Source: G963663615 sp963663615
Lineage (GTDB): Bacteria; Bacteroidota; Ignavibacteria; Ignavibacteriales; Melioribacteraceae
DNA: 64,000 bases
Direction: 5' to 3'
Assembly: GCA_963663615.1 (NCBI GenBank)
Contig: OY760517.1
Location: 1,116,001 to 1,180,000, forward strand
The position numbers and the translations under genes are program-made. The notes under the pieces were generated by a model that was not told the origin of the DNA, ran no database searches, and saw only the letters and a list, made by a program, of their open reading frames with translations. How positions within the stretch are numbered: position 1 is the stretch's first letter; each line of letters begins with the position of its first letter. Below, one piece after another: positions 46,925-56,106 of the stretch.

Positions 46925-47509
46925 CTATTTAACAATTCCATGTTTTAGCATAAGCTTGATAGTACGTCTGATTTTACTAATTGGGAACTCTTCTGGTGAT
47001 TGTGCCCAGGAACTTACCATTAGTTTGATGGCTCCAAATATATAGAGTCTTAGTAAACCCGGTTCAAGATAACTATTAAATGAGCCTTTTGATATTCCAA
47101 ACTTTAATATATCCTCTGAAAGCTCAAAAAACTTATTGTAGTATGATGTAAATTTTTTATTTGTTCGCATTAAATAGTTTTGCTCGTTCACAAGAACGAG
47201 AGCTAGATCAGGAGTATCAGTGTACAAGTCCATTATAAGGTCTATTGTTGCTTCAAGCTTTTCGAGTGGTGAAAGCTCGCTGGATTTGTAAATATTGCAT
47301 AGTTCATTAAAGAGATTTTTCCAAAGCTTATCGAAAATTTGCAGTAGTATATCCTCCTTGTTTTCGTAGTAAACATATACGCTACCACTTGAAACACCTG
47401 CTTCCTGTGCTATCTGGAATATTTTTGCCTTATGATATCCCTGTATGGCAAAAATCCTGATGGCTGCATTAAGTATATCTTGTCCTTTATTACCTGTCTT
47501 TGTTCTCAT
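46925..47509 (-). CDS. TetR-family repressor of the efflux operon
   Basis: 194 residues. The N-terminal helix-turn-helix domain (residues 8-55; DILNAAIRIFAIQGYHKAKI and GVSSGSVYVYYENKEDIL) is typical of TetR regulators; the C-terminal helical domain (AcrR/FadR-like) would bind the inducing ligand. It is upstream of and on the same strand as the tolC-hlyD-permease genes, with a 41-bp gap that carries an operator. Autoregulation is inferred from the second operator just upstream of its own start. Confidence 0.93.
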   Translation of the reverse strand: MRTKTGNKGQDILNAAIRIFAIQGYHKAKIFQIAQEAGVSSGSVYVYYENKEDILLQIFDKLWKNLFNELCNIYKSSELSPLEKLEATIDLIMDLYTDTPDLALVLVNEQNYLMRTNKKFTSYYNKFFELSEDILKFGISKGSFNSYLEPGLLRLYIFGAIKLMVSSWAQSPEEFPISKIRRTIKLMLKHGIVK

Positions 47510-47525
47510 TTTACATAATGAATAA

Positions 47526-47539
47526 TGAATCGATATTCA
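47526..47539. promoter_or_regulatory. TetR-type operator in front of tetR
   Basis: TGAAT-CGAT-ATTCA lies 17 bp before the tetR start codon and shares both arms and the 3' flank (AAAAATAAT) with the site at 46901-46916. It fits autorepression. Confidence 0.65.
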
Positions 47540-47971
47540 AAAATAATCTTCCCCGATAAAAATGTCAATAGTATATTCGATAAATTTGGCAAAGAGTTAA
47601 ATCTTAATCACAATAGCTGTAAAAATTAGGAGATAAGGAGAATACAAATCTGGCATTATTGTTGTTTGTCCATTGTATTTACTCTGAATAAAAGTAGGTA
47701 CATTATTACGCAATTGTAATACTCCAACATTCAAATTGGAGCGTTAAATTGGCTCATTCCTTTTATTAGTTAATAAAATAGTAATTATAGCAACTAACCC
47801 TGTTAATTATTACTAACATTAAAATTGGTAAATACTAATAGTATAATTTGCACCAGGGTAAAATGATTCACAAATTGATATTTGAATTATCATTTTGATA
47901 AAAAATCTTTAATGTTTAACTTAAACACTTCTTCAATTTAAAATATTATCTTCATATATGGGGAGGATTAC
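47540..47971. other. Divergent intergenic region between tetR and the sugar symporter
   Basis: About 430 bp, AT-rich, no gene. A hairpin CTCCAA (47722-47727) with TTGGAG (47736-47741) is the only structure noticed. It must hold the promoter of the symporter-galT unit, whose GGGGAGGA ribosome binding site ends a few bases before the GTG start. Confidence 0.45.
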
Positions 47972-49609
47972 GTGAATTTTTCTATACTTGATTATGTTCT
48001 GTTTGCTATTTATATATTGGCAATTGTAGCGATTGGCTTATTTGTTTCTCGCGATAAAAAGGGACACAAAAAAGACTCAAAAGATTATTTCCTTGCTGGT
48101 AACACATTAACATGGTGGGCTATTGGGGCTTCGCTTATTGCTGCCAATATTTCTGCTGAGCAGATTATTGGTATGTCTGGCTCAGGTTTTGCCGGGGGAC
48201 TTGCAATAGCTTCATACGAATGGATGGCGGCTGTAACTCTGCTTATTGTTGGCAAGTTTTTCCTTCCGATATTCATCGAAAAGAAAATCTATACTATTCC
48301 TGAGTACATTGAAAAAAGATATAACAAAACTCTTAAAACCATTCTCGCTATTTTCTGGATATTCCTTTTTGTGTTTGTTAATCTTACAACCGTGCTTTTC
48401 CTTGGTGCCAAGGCTTTGGATACGGTTATGGGTACCGGAAATGGCGATCTACTTGTTTATGCAATGATCGGGTTAGCTTTTCTTGCAGCTGCATATTCAC
48501 TTTATGGCGGACTTTCGGCTGTTGCCTGGACAGATGTAATTCAGGTAGTGCTTCTTGTTGTTGGTGGTATAATTACAACTATTATTGCACTTGATTATGT
48601 TACTCCCGAGGGTGGTGTTATTAATGGAATCAATCATATATTCGATACTGCCGGGGATAAATTCCACATGATTCTTAAACGGGACAACCCCGAGTTTAAT
48701 AATCTGCCCGGTATTGCAGTACTCATTGGCGGGTTGTGGATAGCAAATCTTTATTACTGGGGATTTAACCAGTATATTATACAGAGAACGTTAGCGGCAA
48801 AATCGCTAAACGAGGCACAAAAGGGTATGGCGTTTGCTGCTTTCCTTAAAATGATTATACCGCTTATTGTAGTTATACCCGGTATTGTTGCATACGTTTT
48901 ATATACACAACCCGAAGGTACCACTATTATTGCAGGTGTAAGGGAGTCTTTTACCGCTGTTGATGGAGGTGTAAATTACGATAAAGCTTATCCGTGGTTA
49001 ATTAGCACATTTATTCCAAACGGATTGAAAGGGATAGTTATTGCAGCTTTAACCGCAGCTATTATCTCATCACTAGCATCAATGATAAACTCAATATCCA
49101 CTATTTTTACCATGGATATTTACAAACCATATATAAACAAAACGGCAAGCGAAGGTAAACTTGTAAATACCGGCAGGGTTGTTGCACTTATTGCACTTAT
49201 AATTGCATTAATAGTAGCACCTTTGCTAAAAAGTCTTCCCCAGGTTTTCCAGTATATTCAGGAATATACCGGATTGGTTAGTCCCGGTATTTTGGCAGTA
49301 TCCCTGCTTGGTTTATTTTGGAAAAAAGTTAACGCAAGGGGAGCAATATGGGGAACGATATTATCTATTCCGGTTGCATTATTCCTGAAATTACCTTCGC
49401 TCGAGTTACCATTTATGGATCAGATGATGTACACCTTTGTAATATCAATTGGTATAATTGGTATGATAAGTCTTGCATCCAATGACAATGTTGATGATCC
49501 AAAGGGGTTCAATCTTACTTCCAAAGTATTTACTACACACAGTGCGTTTAATATTGCTGCGTATGTAATTTTGTTAGTAATAGCAGTTTTGTACACAATT
49601 TTCTGGTAA
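47972..49609 (+). CDS. Sodium/sugar symporter of the SGLT (SSS) family
   Basis: 545 residues starting with GTG after the strong ribosome binding site GGGGAGGA. Fourteen or so membrane segments. The SSS signature glycine-rich region ISAEQIIGMSGSGFAGG and the vSGLT-like sugar-site and core helices (WIANLYYWGFNQYIIQRTLA, IISSLASMINSISTIFTMDIY) are present. The nearest well-studied relative by layout is the Vibrio Na+/galactose transporter. It is 4 bp upstream of galT, so it very probably imports galactose or glucose for that pathway. Confidence 0.92.
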   Translation: MNFSILDYVLFAIYILAIVAIGLFVSRDKKGHKKDSKDYFLAGNTLTWWAIGASLIAANISAEQIIGMSGSGFAGGLAIASYEWMAAVTLLIVGKFFLPIFIEKKIYTIPEYIEKRYNKTLKTILAIFWIFLFVFVNLTTVLFLGAKALDTVMGTGNGDLLVYAMIGLAFLAAAYSLYGGLSAVAWTDVIQVVLLVVGGIITTIIALDYVTPEGGVINGINHIFDTAGDKFHMILKRDNPEFNNLPGIAVLIGGLWIANLYYWGFNQYIIQRTLAAKSLNEAQKGMAFAAFLKMIIPLIVVIPGIVAYVLYTQPEGTTIIAGVRESFTAVDGGVNYDKAYPWLISTFIPNGLKGIVIAALTAAIISSLASMINSISTIFTMDIYKPYINKTASEGKLVNTGRVVALIALIIALIVAPLLKSLPQVFQYIQEYTGLVSPGILAVSLLGLFWKKVNARGAIWGTILSIPVALFLKLPSLELPFMDQMMYTFVISIGIIGMISLASNDNVDDPKGFNLTSKVFTTHSAFNIAAYVILLVIAVLYTIFW

Positions 49610-49613
49610 ACTG

Positions 49614-50642
49614 ATGAATATTGATTTTCCACACAGAAGAAAAAATTTGCTTAACGGGGAGTGGATACTCGTCTCCCCGCATCGTACTAAAAGACCATGG
49701 CAGGGTAAGCAGGAGGAGATTCCTGCAAACAATAAACCTCGTTATGATGAAAAGTGTTATTTGTGTCCGGGGAATGAGCGAGCTGGTGGTAATAGAAATC
49801 CGGAATATAACAACACTTATGTATTCACTAACGATTTTGCAGCAATTCTATCTGAAGCACCCAAAATAAATGCTGATGCCGATTCGCTTTTTCAAATGGG
49901 ATCTGTTACGGGTACTTCAAGGGTTATCTGTTTTTCACCGCGGCATGATTTAACTTTACCCGAAATGCCAGTTGAGGTTATTCGTAATGTCGTTGATTTG
50001 TGGAGTGAGCAGTTTGCTGAACTTTCCGGCAAGTATCCCTGGGTGCAAATATTTGAAAACAAGGGTGCGATAATGGGTTGCTCAAATCCGCATCCGCACG
50101 GACAAATATGGGCGGGTTCGGTTTTGCCGAATGAAGCTGAAAAAGAGCTGTTCTTTCAAAAAGAGTATTATGCCAAAAATAAAAGCAGCTTACTGGTTGA
50201 TTATCTTAACGAGGAACTTGCAAGGGGAGAGAGGATAATTGTTGAAAACGATAGCTGGGTATCGCTGGTGCCGTTTTGGGCAAAGTGGCCCTTCGAAACA
50301 ATGCTGCTGCCTAAAAGGGATGTTCAGAATTTAACTCAGCTAAATAAAAATGAGAAAAATGATTTGGCGAATATTCTTAAAATACACCTCACCAAATACG
50401 ATAATCTTTTTAATGTTTCGTTCCCCTATACAATGGGGTGGCACAACGCCCCGGCTGATGGCAGCCAACATACGCACTGGCAGTTACATGCTCATTTTTA
50501 TCCCCCTTTATTGCGTTCGGCAACCGTTCAAAAATTTATGGTAGGGTATGAGTTACTTTCGGAATCGCAGAGAGATATTACTCCTGAAAGTGCTGCCGAC
50601 AGGTTAAAAGGGTTGCCTGAAATTCATTTTAATGAGGGATAA
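49614..50642 (+). CDS. galT: Galactose-1-phosphate uridylyltransferase
   Basis: 342 residues of the HIT-superfamily enzyme of the Leloir pathway: UDP-glucose + galactose-1-P gives glucose-1-P + UDP-galactose. The active-site motif NPHPHGQIW holds the nucleotidylated His (about residue 163). The zinc-type cysteines CYLCPGNERAGG (about 48-59) and the C-terminal HTHWQLHAHFYPPLL site are intact. It starts 5 bp after the symporter stop and is followed 5 bp later by the galK remnant, so the three form a galactose operon. The gene itself shows no damage. Confidence 0.96.
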   Translation: MNIDFPHRRKNLLNGEWILVSPHRTKRPWQGKQEEIPANNKPRYDEKCYLCPGNERAGGNRNPEYNNTYVFTNDFAAILSEAPKINADADSLFQMGSVTGTSRVICFSPRHDLTLPEMPVEVIRNVVDLWSEQFAELSGKYPWVQIFENKGAIMGCSNPHPHGQIWAGSVLPNEAEKELFFQKEYYAKNKSSLLVDYLNEELARGERIIVENDSWVSLVPFWAKWPFETMLLPKRDVQNLTQLNKNEKNDLANILKIHLTKYDNLFNVSFPYTMGWHNAPADGSQHTHWQLHAHFYPPLLRSATVQKFMVGYELLSESQRDITPESAADRLKGLPEIHFNEG

Positions 50643-50647
50643 AAATA

Positions 50648-51290
50648 ATGTATCAGGATAAGCTTGAAAAGTTATATAGAGATGTTGATGCACAAAAAAT
50701 ACGATATGAAAAATTAACTACGCAATATAAAGAGTTTTTTGCGGATGCCAACTTCTCTTTATTTAGTGCTCCTGGAAGACCGGAGTTGAGTGGTAATCAT
50801 ACAGATCATAATAATGGAAAAGTACTTGCAGCAAGTATTGATCTCGATATTATTGCGGCGGCAGCTCCAAATAATTCAAACTTGGTAACTATGCACTACG
50901 ATGGTTACAATAAGCCATTTGTTGTAGATATTTTAATCCATACTTCCAGTAGTTCGGAGCACGATACAACCGAAGCAATACACCAAAATAATTTTGATGA
51001 ATTTCTTGAGTTGGTAAATGAGTCTGGTAATTCCTCTTTTAAATATCTGCAAAATATTTTCCCGGTATCATCACCCGAAATGTAGGGTGTTAGTCTGGCT
51101 TTGGCAATGTTTGAACAATACACATATAGTAATGTAAAAGGTGCATCAAGGAAACATGGTGGCGGATTTGCCGGAAGAAAATATTAGTGATTTTAAACCA
51201 TACTTTGAAACGGTATTTGGTAAAGGGGCTGTTTGTAATTTGTCAATAAGGCATTATGGAGTAATTTGCCTTGATGAAATTGCAGGATGA
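50648..51290 (+). pseudogene. galK: Galactokinase, decayed (internal deletion, nonsense codon and frameshift)
   Basis: Residues 1-95 are a normal galactokinase N-terminus with the sugar motif GRPELSGNHTDHNNG. The frame then jumps directly to a C-terminal segment (NNFDEFLELVNESGNSSFKYLQN), so about 200 central residues, including the ATP-binding GLSSS motif, are gone (junction near 50933-50957). A TAG at 51083-51085 interrupts this, where relatives have Gln (a C-to-T change of CAG). The same frame continues through ALAMFEQY and RKHGGGFAGRKY, stops near 51172, and the last part (KPYFETVFGKGAVCNLSIRHYG) follows in another frame to a stop at 51288-51290. The product cannot be active. Known intact galactokinases have about 390-430 residues. 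Confidence 0.93.
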
Positions 51291-51318
51291 AAAGAATTGG
51301 TTATGAAAAATTGAAAAC

Positions 51319-51357
51319 CTTCAATGTATTACATCAACAATAAATGGAACATTGAAG
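51319..51357. terminator. Bidirectional terminator between galK remnant and barrel protein gene
   Basis: CTTCAATGT (51319-51327) pairs with ACATTGAAG (51349-51357), flanked by AAAA upstream and TTTT downstream, between convergent genes. The loop is long (21 nt), so strength is uncertain. Confidence 0.55.
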
Positions 51358-51371
51358 ATTTTCTTAAATTT

Positions 51372-52025
51372 CTAAAAAGCATATCCTATTGAGAACTCTC
51401 CAAGAAATCCACCTGCGAACATATAATCATCTTCAAACTCTTTTACGTAGCTTTCAAAGTTATTTGTATTTGAGCTTAAATTTCTTTGGCTGAAATTTAA
51501 ACCGTAGCCGAGGTTTACAGTAATGGTAAAACCGCTGCCCCAAACCCATTTTCTACCGGCATTTAGCCCGATAGTATAGTCGGGCAATTCAAAATCGTAA
51601 TCCTCGTTGTTAATTACACCAGTACCTTTGTATAACCTTCCTCGTGCAAATGAGCCAAGAAACCAGCTATCCAGAGTTTCTTCGAGATGGTAGCGATAAT
51701 TAAAAATTATACCAGCACCCCAGGCATCAAGATTTGCATCTGTATATTTGTCAGGAATATTTTCGTAATCAAACCGGAATACAAGTCCGTGGCGGTTATT
51801 GTGCAAGTATTCGTAGTTAAAAGAGAATATACCAAAAGCTACGCCACCGGGGCACATATTCACATTATGTTTTTTAGAGGCTATTTCATTAAAATCCTTT
51901 GAGTCTGAAAATACTGTCTCTTGAGCGTTTAGTGTTGTAAACAATAGCATTAAAGCTAAAGCAGATAATAAATATTTAAGTCTGTTATTATTGCTGGTGT
52001 TCAAAAAAAATCTGTTTTTCATCAA
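51372..52025 (-). CDS. Small outer-membrane beta-barrel protein
   Basis: 217 residues with a signal peptide (LLSALALMLLFTTLNAQ) and eight or more alternating strands ending in a C-terminal aromatic residue (SIGYAF), as in DUF3575-like or OmpW-size barrels. No specific family was recognised. It is monocistronic and divergent from the GbsR-type regulator gene. Function unknown. Confidence 0.75.
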   Translation of the reverse strand: MMKNRFFLNTSNNNRLKYLLSALALMLLFTTLNAQETVFSDSKDFNEIASKKHNVNMCPGGVAFGIFSFNYEYLHNNRHGLVFRFDYENIPDKYTDANLDAWGAGIIFNYRYHLEETLDSWFLGSFARGRLYKGTGVINNEDYDFELPDYTIGLNAGRKWVWGSGFTITVNLGYGLNFSQRNLSSNTNNFESYVKEFEDDYMFAGGFLGEFSIGYAF

Positions 52026-52164
52026 TACTCCATATTTGGGATGTTAGTTTAAATTCTTTTTACTCAACAACAGACGCAAAAAGGGACGTAATGTTTCATT
52101 AGAATATTGTTAAGTTATAACTTTTTTTTATTGACAAAGAAGTAATATTAATGTAATTTTTTAT

Positions 52165-52184
52165 CGTTTGAAAAGTTTCAAATG
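52165..52184. promoter_or_regulatory. GbsR-type operator, copy 1 (upstream of the regulator gene)
   Basis: CGTTTGAAA-AG-TTTCAAATG: 7-bp perfect arms TTTGAAA/TTTCAAA with a 2-nt spacer, 14 bp upstream of the regulator start codon. An almost identical 20-mer lies upstream of the SDR gene. The position suggests autorepression. Confidence 0.72.
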
Positions 52185-52197
52185 ATGAAAATGCAAT

Positions 52198-52698
52198 ATG
52201 GATGAACAGTTAGAAAAGTTAAAAGAAGAGTTTATAATCAATTTCGGATGGGCTTACAAAGCCTTTGGCTTAAGTAAGCTGATGGGGCATATAGTGGCAC
52301 TACTAATATATTCTCCGCGCCCACTTTCGTTAGATGAGATAACTGTTGCACTAAAGCGTAGCAAGGGTCCTGTTAGCCAAATTACCAGACGCTTAAGGGA
52401 TAAAAACCTTATTAGAAGGGTGTGGCAGCCAACCAGTAGAAAAGATTATTACGAAATTCAGCCTGAAGTTTTCGAGAATGCCTTTCGTAATAACCTCGAG
52501 ATGGTACGTAACAATTTAAGAATAGCCAAAACTTTTAAGCACAAAATTGCAGAAGTTCCCAGTGATGAAGTTGTAGCCCTTGATAACCGATTAACCGAAA
52601 TGCAGTGCTTCTATGAACTTATGGATAAAAAGTATAAAGAGTTCCTGGAAGAGTGGGAAATAGAAAAAGAAAAAATTGAAAACAATAGAAATACTTAA
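52198..52698 (+). CDS. GbsR/MarR-family transcriptional regulator
   Basis: 166 residues. A winged helix-turn-helix of the GbsR type (residues about 10-90; FGLSKLMGHIVALLIYSPRPLS, SLDEITVALKRSKGPVSQITRRLRDKNLI) followed by a C-terminal helical, coiled-coil dimer region. It stands at the head of the acyl-CoA gene cluster, with one operator before its own gene and another before the next, so it probably represses both and responds to a pathway intermediate. Confidence 0.88.
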   Translation: MDEQLEKLKEEFIINFGWAYKAFGLSKLMGHIVALLIYSPRPLSLDEITVALKRSKGPVSQITRRLRDKNLIRRVWQPTSRKDYYEIQPEVFENAFRNNLEMVRNNLRIAKTFKHKIAEVPSDEVVALDNRLTEMQCFYELMDKKYKEFLEEWEIEKEKIENNRNT

Positions 52699-52718
52699 TT
52701 AACTTTTTTTGTATTTAA

Positions 52719-52738
52719 CGTTTGAAAAATTTCAAATG
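52719..52738. promoter_or_regulatory. GbsR-type operator, copy 2 (upstream of the acyl-CoA operon)
   Basis: CGTTTGAAA-AA-TTTCAAATG differs from copy 1 (52165-52184) at one spacer base only. It lies in the 65-bp gap between the regulator and the SDR gene, 25 bp before the SDR start, so it likely controls an operon promoter there. Confidence 0.72.
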
Positions 52739-52763
52739 TACCAAAAGTTAGACGAGGATTAAA

Positions 52764-53507
52764 ATGAAAAAATTGGAAAACAAAGTAGCAGTAATTACCG
52801 GAGGCTCACAGGGTATTGGTAAGGCAACCGTTGAAAAATTTGTTGCCGAAGGTGCAAAAGTTGCAATTTGGGATGTTAACGAAACTCAGGGAGTTAAGCT
52901 TGAGCAGGAACTTAATGATAAGGGTGCAAATGTAAAGTTTTATAAAGCGGATGTAGCTAATGCAGCGAATGTTGAAGAAATTGTTAATAACGTTGTAAAG
53001 GATTTCGGTACAATAGATATTCTCGTGAATAATGCTGGTATTACTCGCGATTCAACTCTTAAAAAAATGACCCAGGAACAGTGGGAGCAGGTTATTTCTG
53101 TTAACCTTACTGGTGTATTTAACTGTACTCAGAAAGTATCCATGGTAATGCTCGAAAATAAATATGGTCGCATTATAAATGCGTCTTCAGTAGTTGGCTT
53201 GTATGGCAATTTTGGTCAATCAAATTATGTAGCTACTAAAGCTGGTGTTATTGGTATGACTAAAGTTTGGGCAAAAGAACTTGGTAGAAAAGGTATAACA
53301 GTTAACGCAATTGCTCCAGGTTTTATTGCTACCGAAATGGTTAAGGCAATGCCTGAAAACGTAATTAAAATGATGGAAGAAAAAACTCCTGTTGGCAGAC
53401 TTGGTAACCCGGAAGATATAGCAAACGCTTATGCTTTCCTTGCCAGTGATGAAGCTTCATATATAAATGGTACTACTCTAAGTGTTGATGGTGGAATTGT
53501 AATTTAA
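52764..53507 (+). CDS. SDR-family 3-oxoacyl reductase (FabG/PhaB-like)
   Basis: 247 residues of the classical short-chain dehydrogenase family: cofactor loop GGSQGIG (residues 13-19), NNAGITRD, catalytic Ser in INASSV, and the YxxxK pair in YVATK. The Rossmann pattern and length match FabG and acetoacetyl-CoA reductase PhaB, which interconvert 3-oxoacyl and 3-hydroxyacyl thioesters. With a thiolase and acyl-CoA ligase in the same unit, a CoA-thioester substrate is more likely than ACP. It is the first gene after the operator and is followed 11 bp later by a KAS III-like gene. Confidence 0.93.
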   Translation: MKKLENKVAVITGGSQGIGKATVEKFVAEGAKVAIWDVNETQGVKLEQELNDKGANVKFYKADVANAANVEEIVNNVVKDFGTIDILVNNAGITRDSTLKKMTQEQWEQVISVNLTGVFNCTQKVSMVMLENKYGRIINASSVVGLYGNFGQSNYVATKAGVIGMTKVWAKELGRKGITVNAIAPGFIATEMVKAMPENVIKMMEEKTPVGRLGNPEDIANAYAFLASDEASYINGTTLSVDGGIVI

Positions 53508-53518
53508 CAAGGATTAGG

Positions 53519-54508
53519 ATGAGAAATGCCGTAATACACTCAACAGGGTTTTATGTACCTGAGAGAGTTGTTTCAAATAAATATTTCGATGAACTGCTTG
53601 GTACTAATGTTAGCGATTGGCTTGAAGAATTTGTTCAGATAAAGGAAAGAAGATGGTGTACTGATGAGCAATCCACCAGCGATTTGGTTGTAAATGCAGC
53701 TAAAAACGCAATGGAGGAAGGTGGAGTTAAACCAGAAGAAATTGATCTTCTGATTGTTTCAACCGATACACCGGAGTATATTTCTCCTTCTACATCTTCA
53801 AAAGCACAACATTTGCTCGGTATGGTTAATGCCGGTACCTTCGATATAAATAGTGCGTGTGCAGGGTTTGTAACCGCCCTCGATACGGCAGTTAAATATA
53901 TTAAGGCTGATGAGCAATATAATACCATTATGGTAGTTGGTGCTTATGCCATGAGCAAATACCTTAATTTGCTCGATAAAAAAACAGTTAACCTGTTTGC
54001 CGATGGTGCAGGTGCATTTATACTTAAAGCAGAAGAAAACAGTGACCGTGGTTTTATGGCAAGCAAACTTGTAACCAAAGGGGAGTTCCACTCATATATG
54101 GGGATATTTTCGGGTGGTACCAAAAAGGTGATTACAAAGGATATTGCTGAAACACCGGAAGCTCAATTACAAATTGCTAAAAAATTTCCGCCTGAAATTA
54201 ACCCGGAAACCTGGTCTGCCCTATCTCATGAGCTGGCTGATAAATCCGGCACAACTATTCAGGATGTTGAACGGTTCTTCATTACTCAAATTAATATAAA
54301 CAGTATTTTTGAAACAATGGACAAACTTGGATTACCACACGAAAAGGCTCAAACCAGTATGCATTACTATGGTTATACCGGCTCGGCATGTATTCCAATT
54401 GCATTTTGCGATGCACTTTCTCAGGGGAAGGTTAAGCGTGGCGATATTGTACAGTTTATTGGTTCGGGTGGCGGACTTGCATTTGCTGCAGCTGCTTTCC
54501 GTTATTAA
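53519..54508 (+). CDS. Divergent KAS III (FabH-like) protein, altered catalytic triad
   Basis: 329 residues of the thiolase-superfamily ketoacyl synthase III fold, about FabH length. The nucleophile is kept: Cys114 in INSACAGFVTA. In FabH the triad is completed by His in PHQAN and Asn in GNTS; here the matching positions read ITQIN (Thr256) and GYTGSA (Tyr286). A standard decarboxylating condensation is therefore doubtful; the protein may do acyl transfer or be a partner subunit. A second KAS III-like protein is encoded 3 kb downstream in the same cluster. It starts 11 bp after the SDR gene. Confidence 0.88.
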   Translation: MRNAVIHSTGFYVPERVVSNKYFDELLGTNVSDWLEEFVQIKERRWCTDEQSTSDLVVNAAKNAMEEGGVKPEEIDLLIVSTDTPEYISPSTSSKAQHLLGMVNAGTFDINSACAGFVTALDTAVKYIKADEQYNTIMVVGAYAMSKYLNLLDKKTVNLFADGAGAFILKAEENSDRGFMASKLVTKGEFHSYMGIFSGGTKKVITKDIAETPEAQLQIAKKFPPEINPETWSALSHELADKSGTTIQDVERFFITQININSIFETMDKLGLPHEKAQTSMHYYGYTGSACIPIAFCDALSQGKVKRGDIVQFIGSGGGLAFAAAAFRY

Positions 54509-54552
54509 AATATAATAGTTTTATTTAGTTTTTTCGATCATAGGGAAATATT

Positions 54553-56106
54553 ATGGCTGATTCCGGACTTGTAACCGGTACCTGGATTTTGGTCACACTA
54601 TACGCAGCACTTATTATATATTTTGTTGTGAAGGGTGCCCGAAATATTAAAAATATGTCTGATTATGCTGTGGGAAGTGTTATTTTCTCTCCCGCTGCTG
54701 TAGGACTTTCGCTTGCTGCTTCCATGACAAGTGCGGCAACTTTTGTTATTAACCCGGGGTTGATTGCAAATTTTGGCTTTAGCGGATTTATATCTTTTGG
54801 TATTTTCTTTCCGCTTGGTGCTGTTATTTCGCTGGTTATTCTTACCAAAAGCTTCAGAAAATTCGGACAAACCACCAAGGCTCTTACGCTTGCACAGTGG
54901 ATAGGAAGCAGATACAAAAGTAAAGCTTATGCTCTTATTATGGGCTTCCTCTCTTTGCTGCTTATAACTTTTATTGTGCTTATAGTAGTTGCCTTAACAA
55001 AGGTGCTTTCCAAGTCATTAAATGTAGATGAGTTTTATGTACTGATTGTTATGATCTCGTTCATTTTTGGCTATATGATGTTTGGCGGTGCTAACTCGAT
55101 GGTATATACTAATACTATACAGGCACTAATAATGGTTGTGGTTGCATTTATTTTGCTTACTTCAGGCTTCGATCATTTTGCTAATGGTATCAGTGGATTT
55201 TTTGACAAGCTTGCTGCAATTGATCCAGCCCTTACCGAAAGCACAAATGCTGCCAGTCCGCTATTCCGGGACTATTTTGAGATTATTGTTTGTCAGTTTA
55301 TTGTTGGATTTGCTGTTGTATGCCAACCTCACATCATTACAAAATCATTACTCCTGAAAAAAGAGACTGATGTTAACCGTTTTCTTGTGGTTGGTGTTGT
55401 AACCGAAATACTATTTTTCCTGGTTGTGTTTGCCGGACTATACGCTCGTTTAACGTTTCCCGATCTTACTGTTGCTGGTGAGGCTTTGAAAAGTGATGGT
55501 ATAATTCCTGCCTATGTTGTTGAAGTTTTCAGGGGTGATGGATTTGCGGTGGCAGTTGGTCTTATTGTTGTGCTTGGACTTATAGCTGCTGGTATGTCAA
55601 CTCTCGAAGGATTGATACAATCGCTTTCCACAACAATAACATCCGATATATTTAAGCCATTATTTGGTAAATATCTTAAAAACGAAGATAATCTGATCGT
55701 TGTAAATAAAATTGCCATTGTGATTCTGGCAATTGTTTCGGGAATAATTTCATGGGATCAGATTGTTAACCCAAGACTTTCAGTGGCAATTTTGGCTCAG
55801 AATGGAGTATATGCGTACTTTACGGCTGCATTTATCCCAATCCTTTTCGGGATTTTCCTTAAGGATGTGGATACAAGGGCTCCTTTAATTGCAACCATAA
55901 CTGCACTGGTTGTACATTTTGGTGTTTATTACTTTTTGCCATTCCTTGTTGAAAATGGAATGAGTTTCGGTTTCTACACTAAATACCTTCAGGGTCCTGT
56001 AAGAAATCCTGCAATTGCCTCCTCAACCGCAATAATATTTTCGGCTATTATTGGCATAATCGTTTATCAGATAACAAAAACAAAGAGCAGAAATGAACAA
56101 GTTTGA
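54553..56106 (+). CDS. Sodium:solute symporter (SSS family, carboxylate-type candidate)
   Basis: 517 residues with about 13 membrane segments and SSS motifs (LSLAASMTSAATFVINPG in helix 2-3, AAGMSTLEGLIQSLSTTI in the second core repeat). It is far from the sugar symporter at 47972 in sequence. SSS members near ActP and PutP carry acetate, short carboxylates, proline or pantothenate. Its stop overlaps the acyl-CoA ligase start by 14 bp, so it probably imports the acid that the ligase activates. That substrate link is inference. Confidence 0.9.
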   Translation: MADSGLVTGTWILVTLYAALIIYFVVKGARNIKNMSDYAVGSVIFSPAAVGLSLAASMTSAATFVINPGLIANFGFSGFISFGIFFPLGAVISLVILTKSFRKFGQTTKALTLAQWIGSRYKSKAYALIMGFLSLLLITFIVLIVVALTKVLSKSLNVDEFYVLIVMISFIFGYMMFGGANSMVYTNTIQALIMVVVAFILLTSGFDHFANGISGFFDKLAAIDPALTESTNAASPLFRDYFEIIVCQFIVGFAVVCQPHIITKSLLLKKETDVNRFLVVGVVTEILFFLVVFAGLYARLTFPDLTVAGEALKSDGIIPAYVVEVFRGDGFAVAVGLIVVLGLIAAGMSTLEGLIQSLSTTITSDIFKPLFGKYLKNEDNLIVVNKIAIVILAIVSGIISWDQIVNPRLSVAILAQNGVYAYFTAAFIPILFGIFLKDVDTRAPLIATITALVVHFGVYYFLPFLVENGMSFGFYTKYLQGPVRNPAIASSTAIIFSAIIGIIVYQITKTKSRNEQV

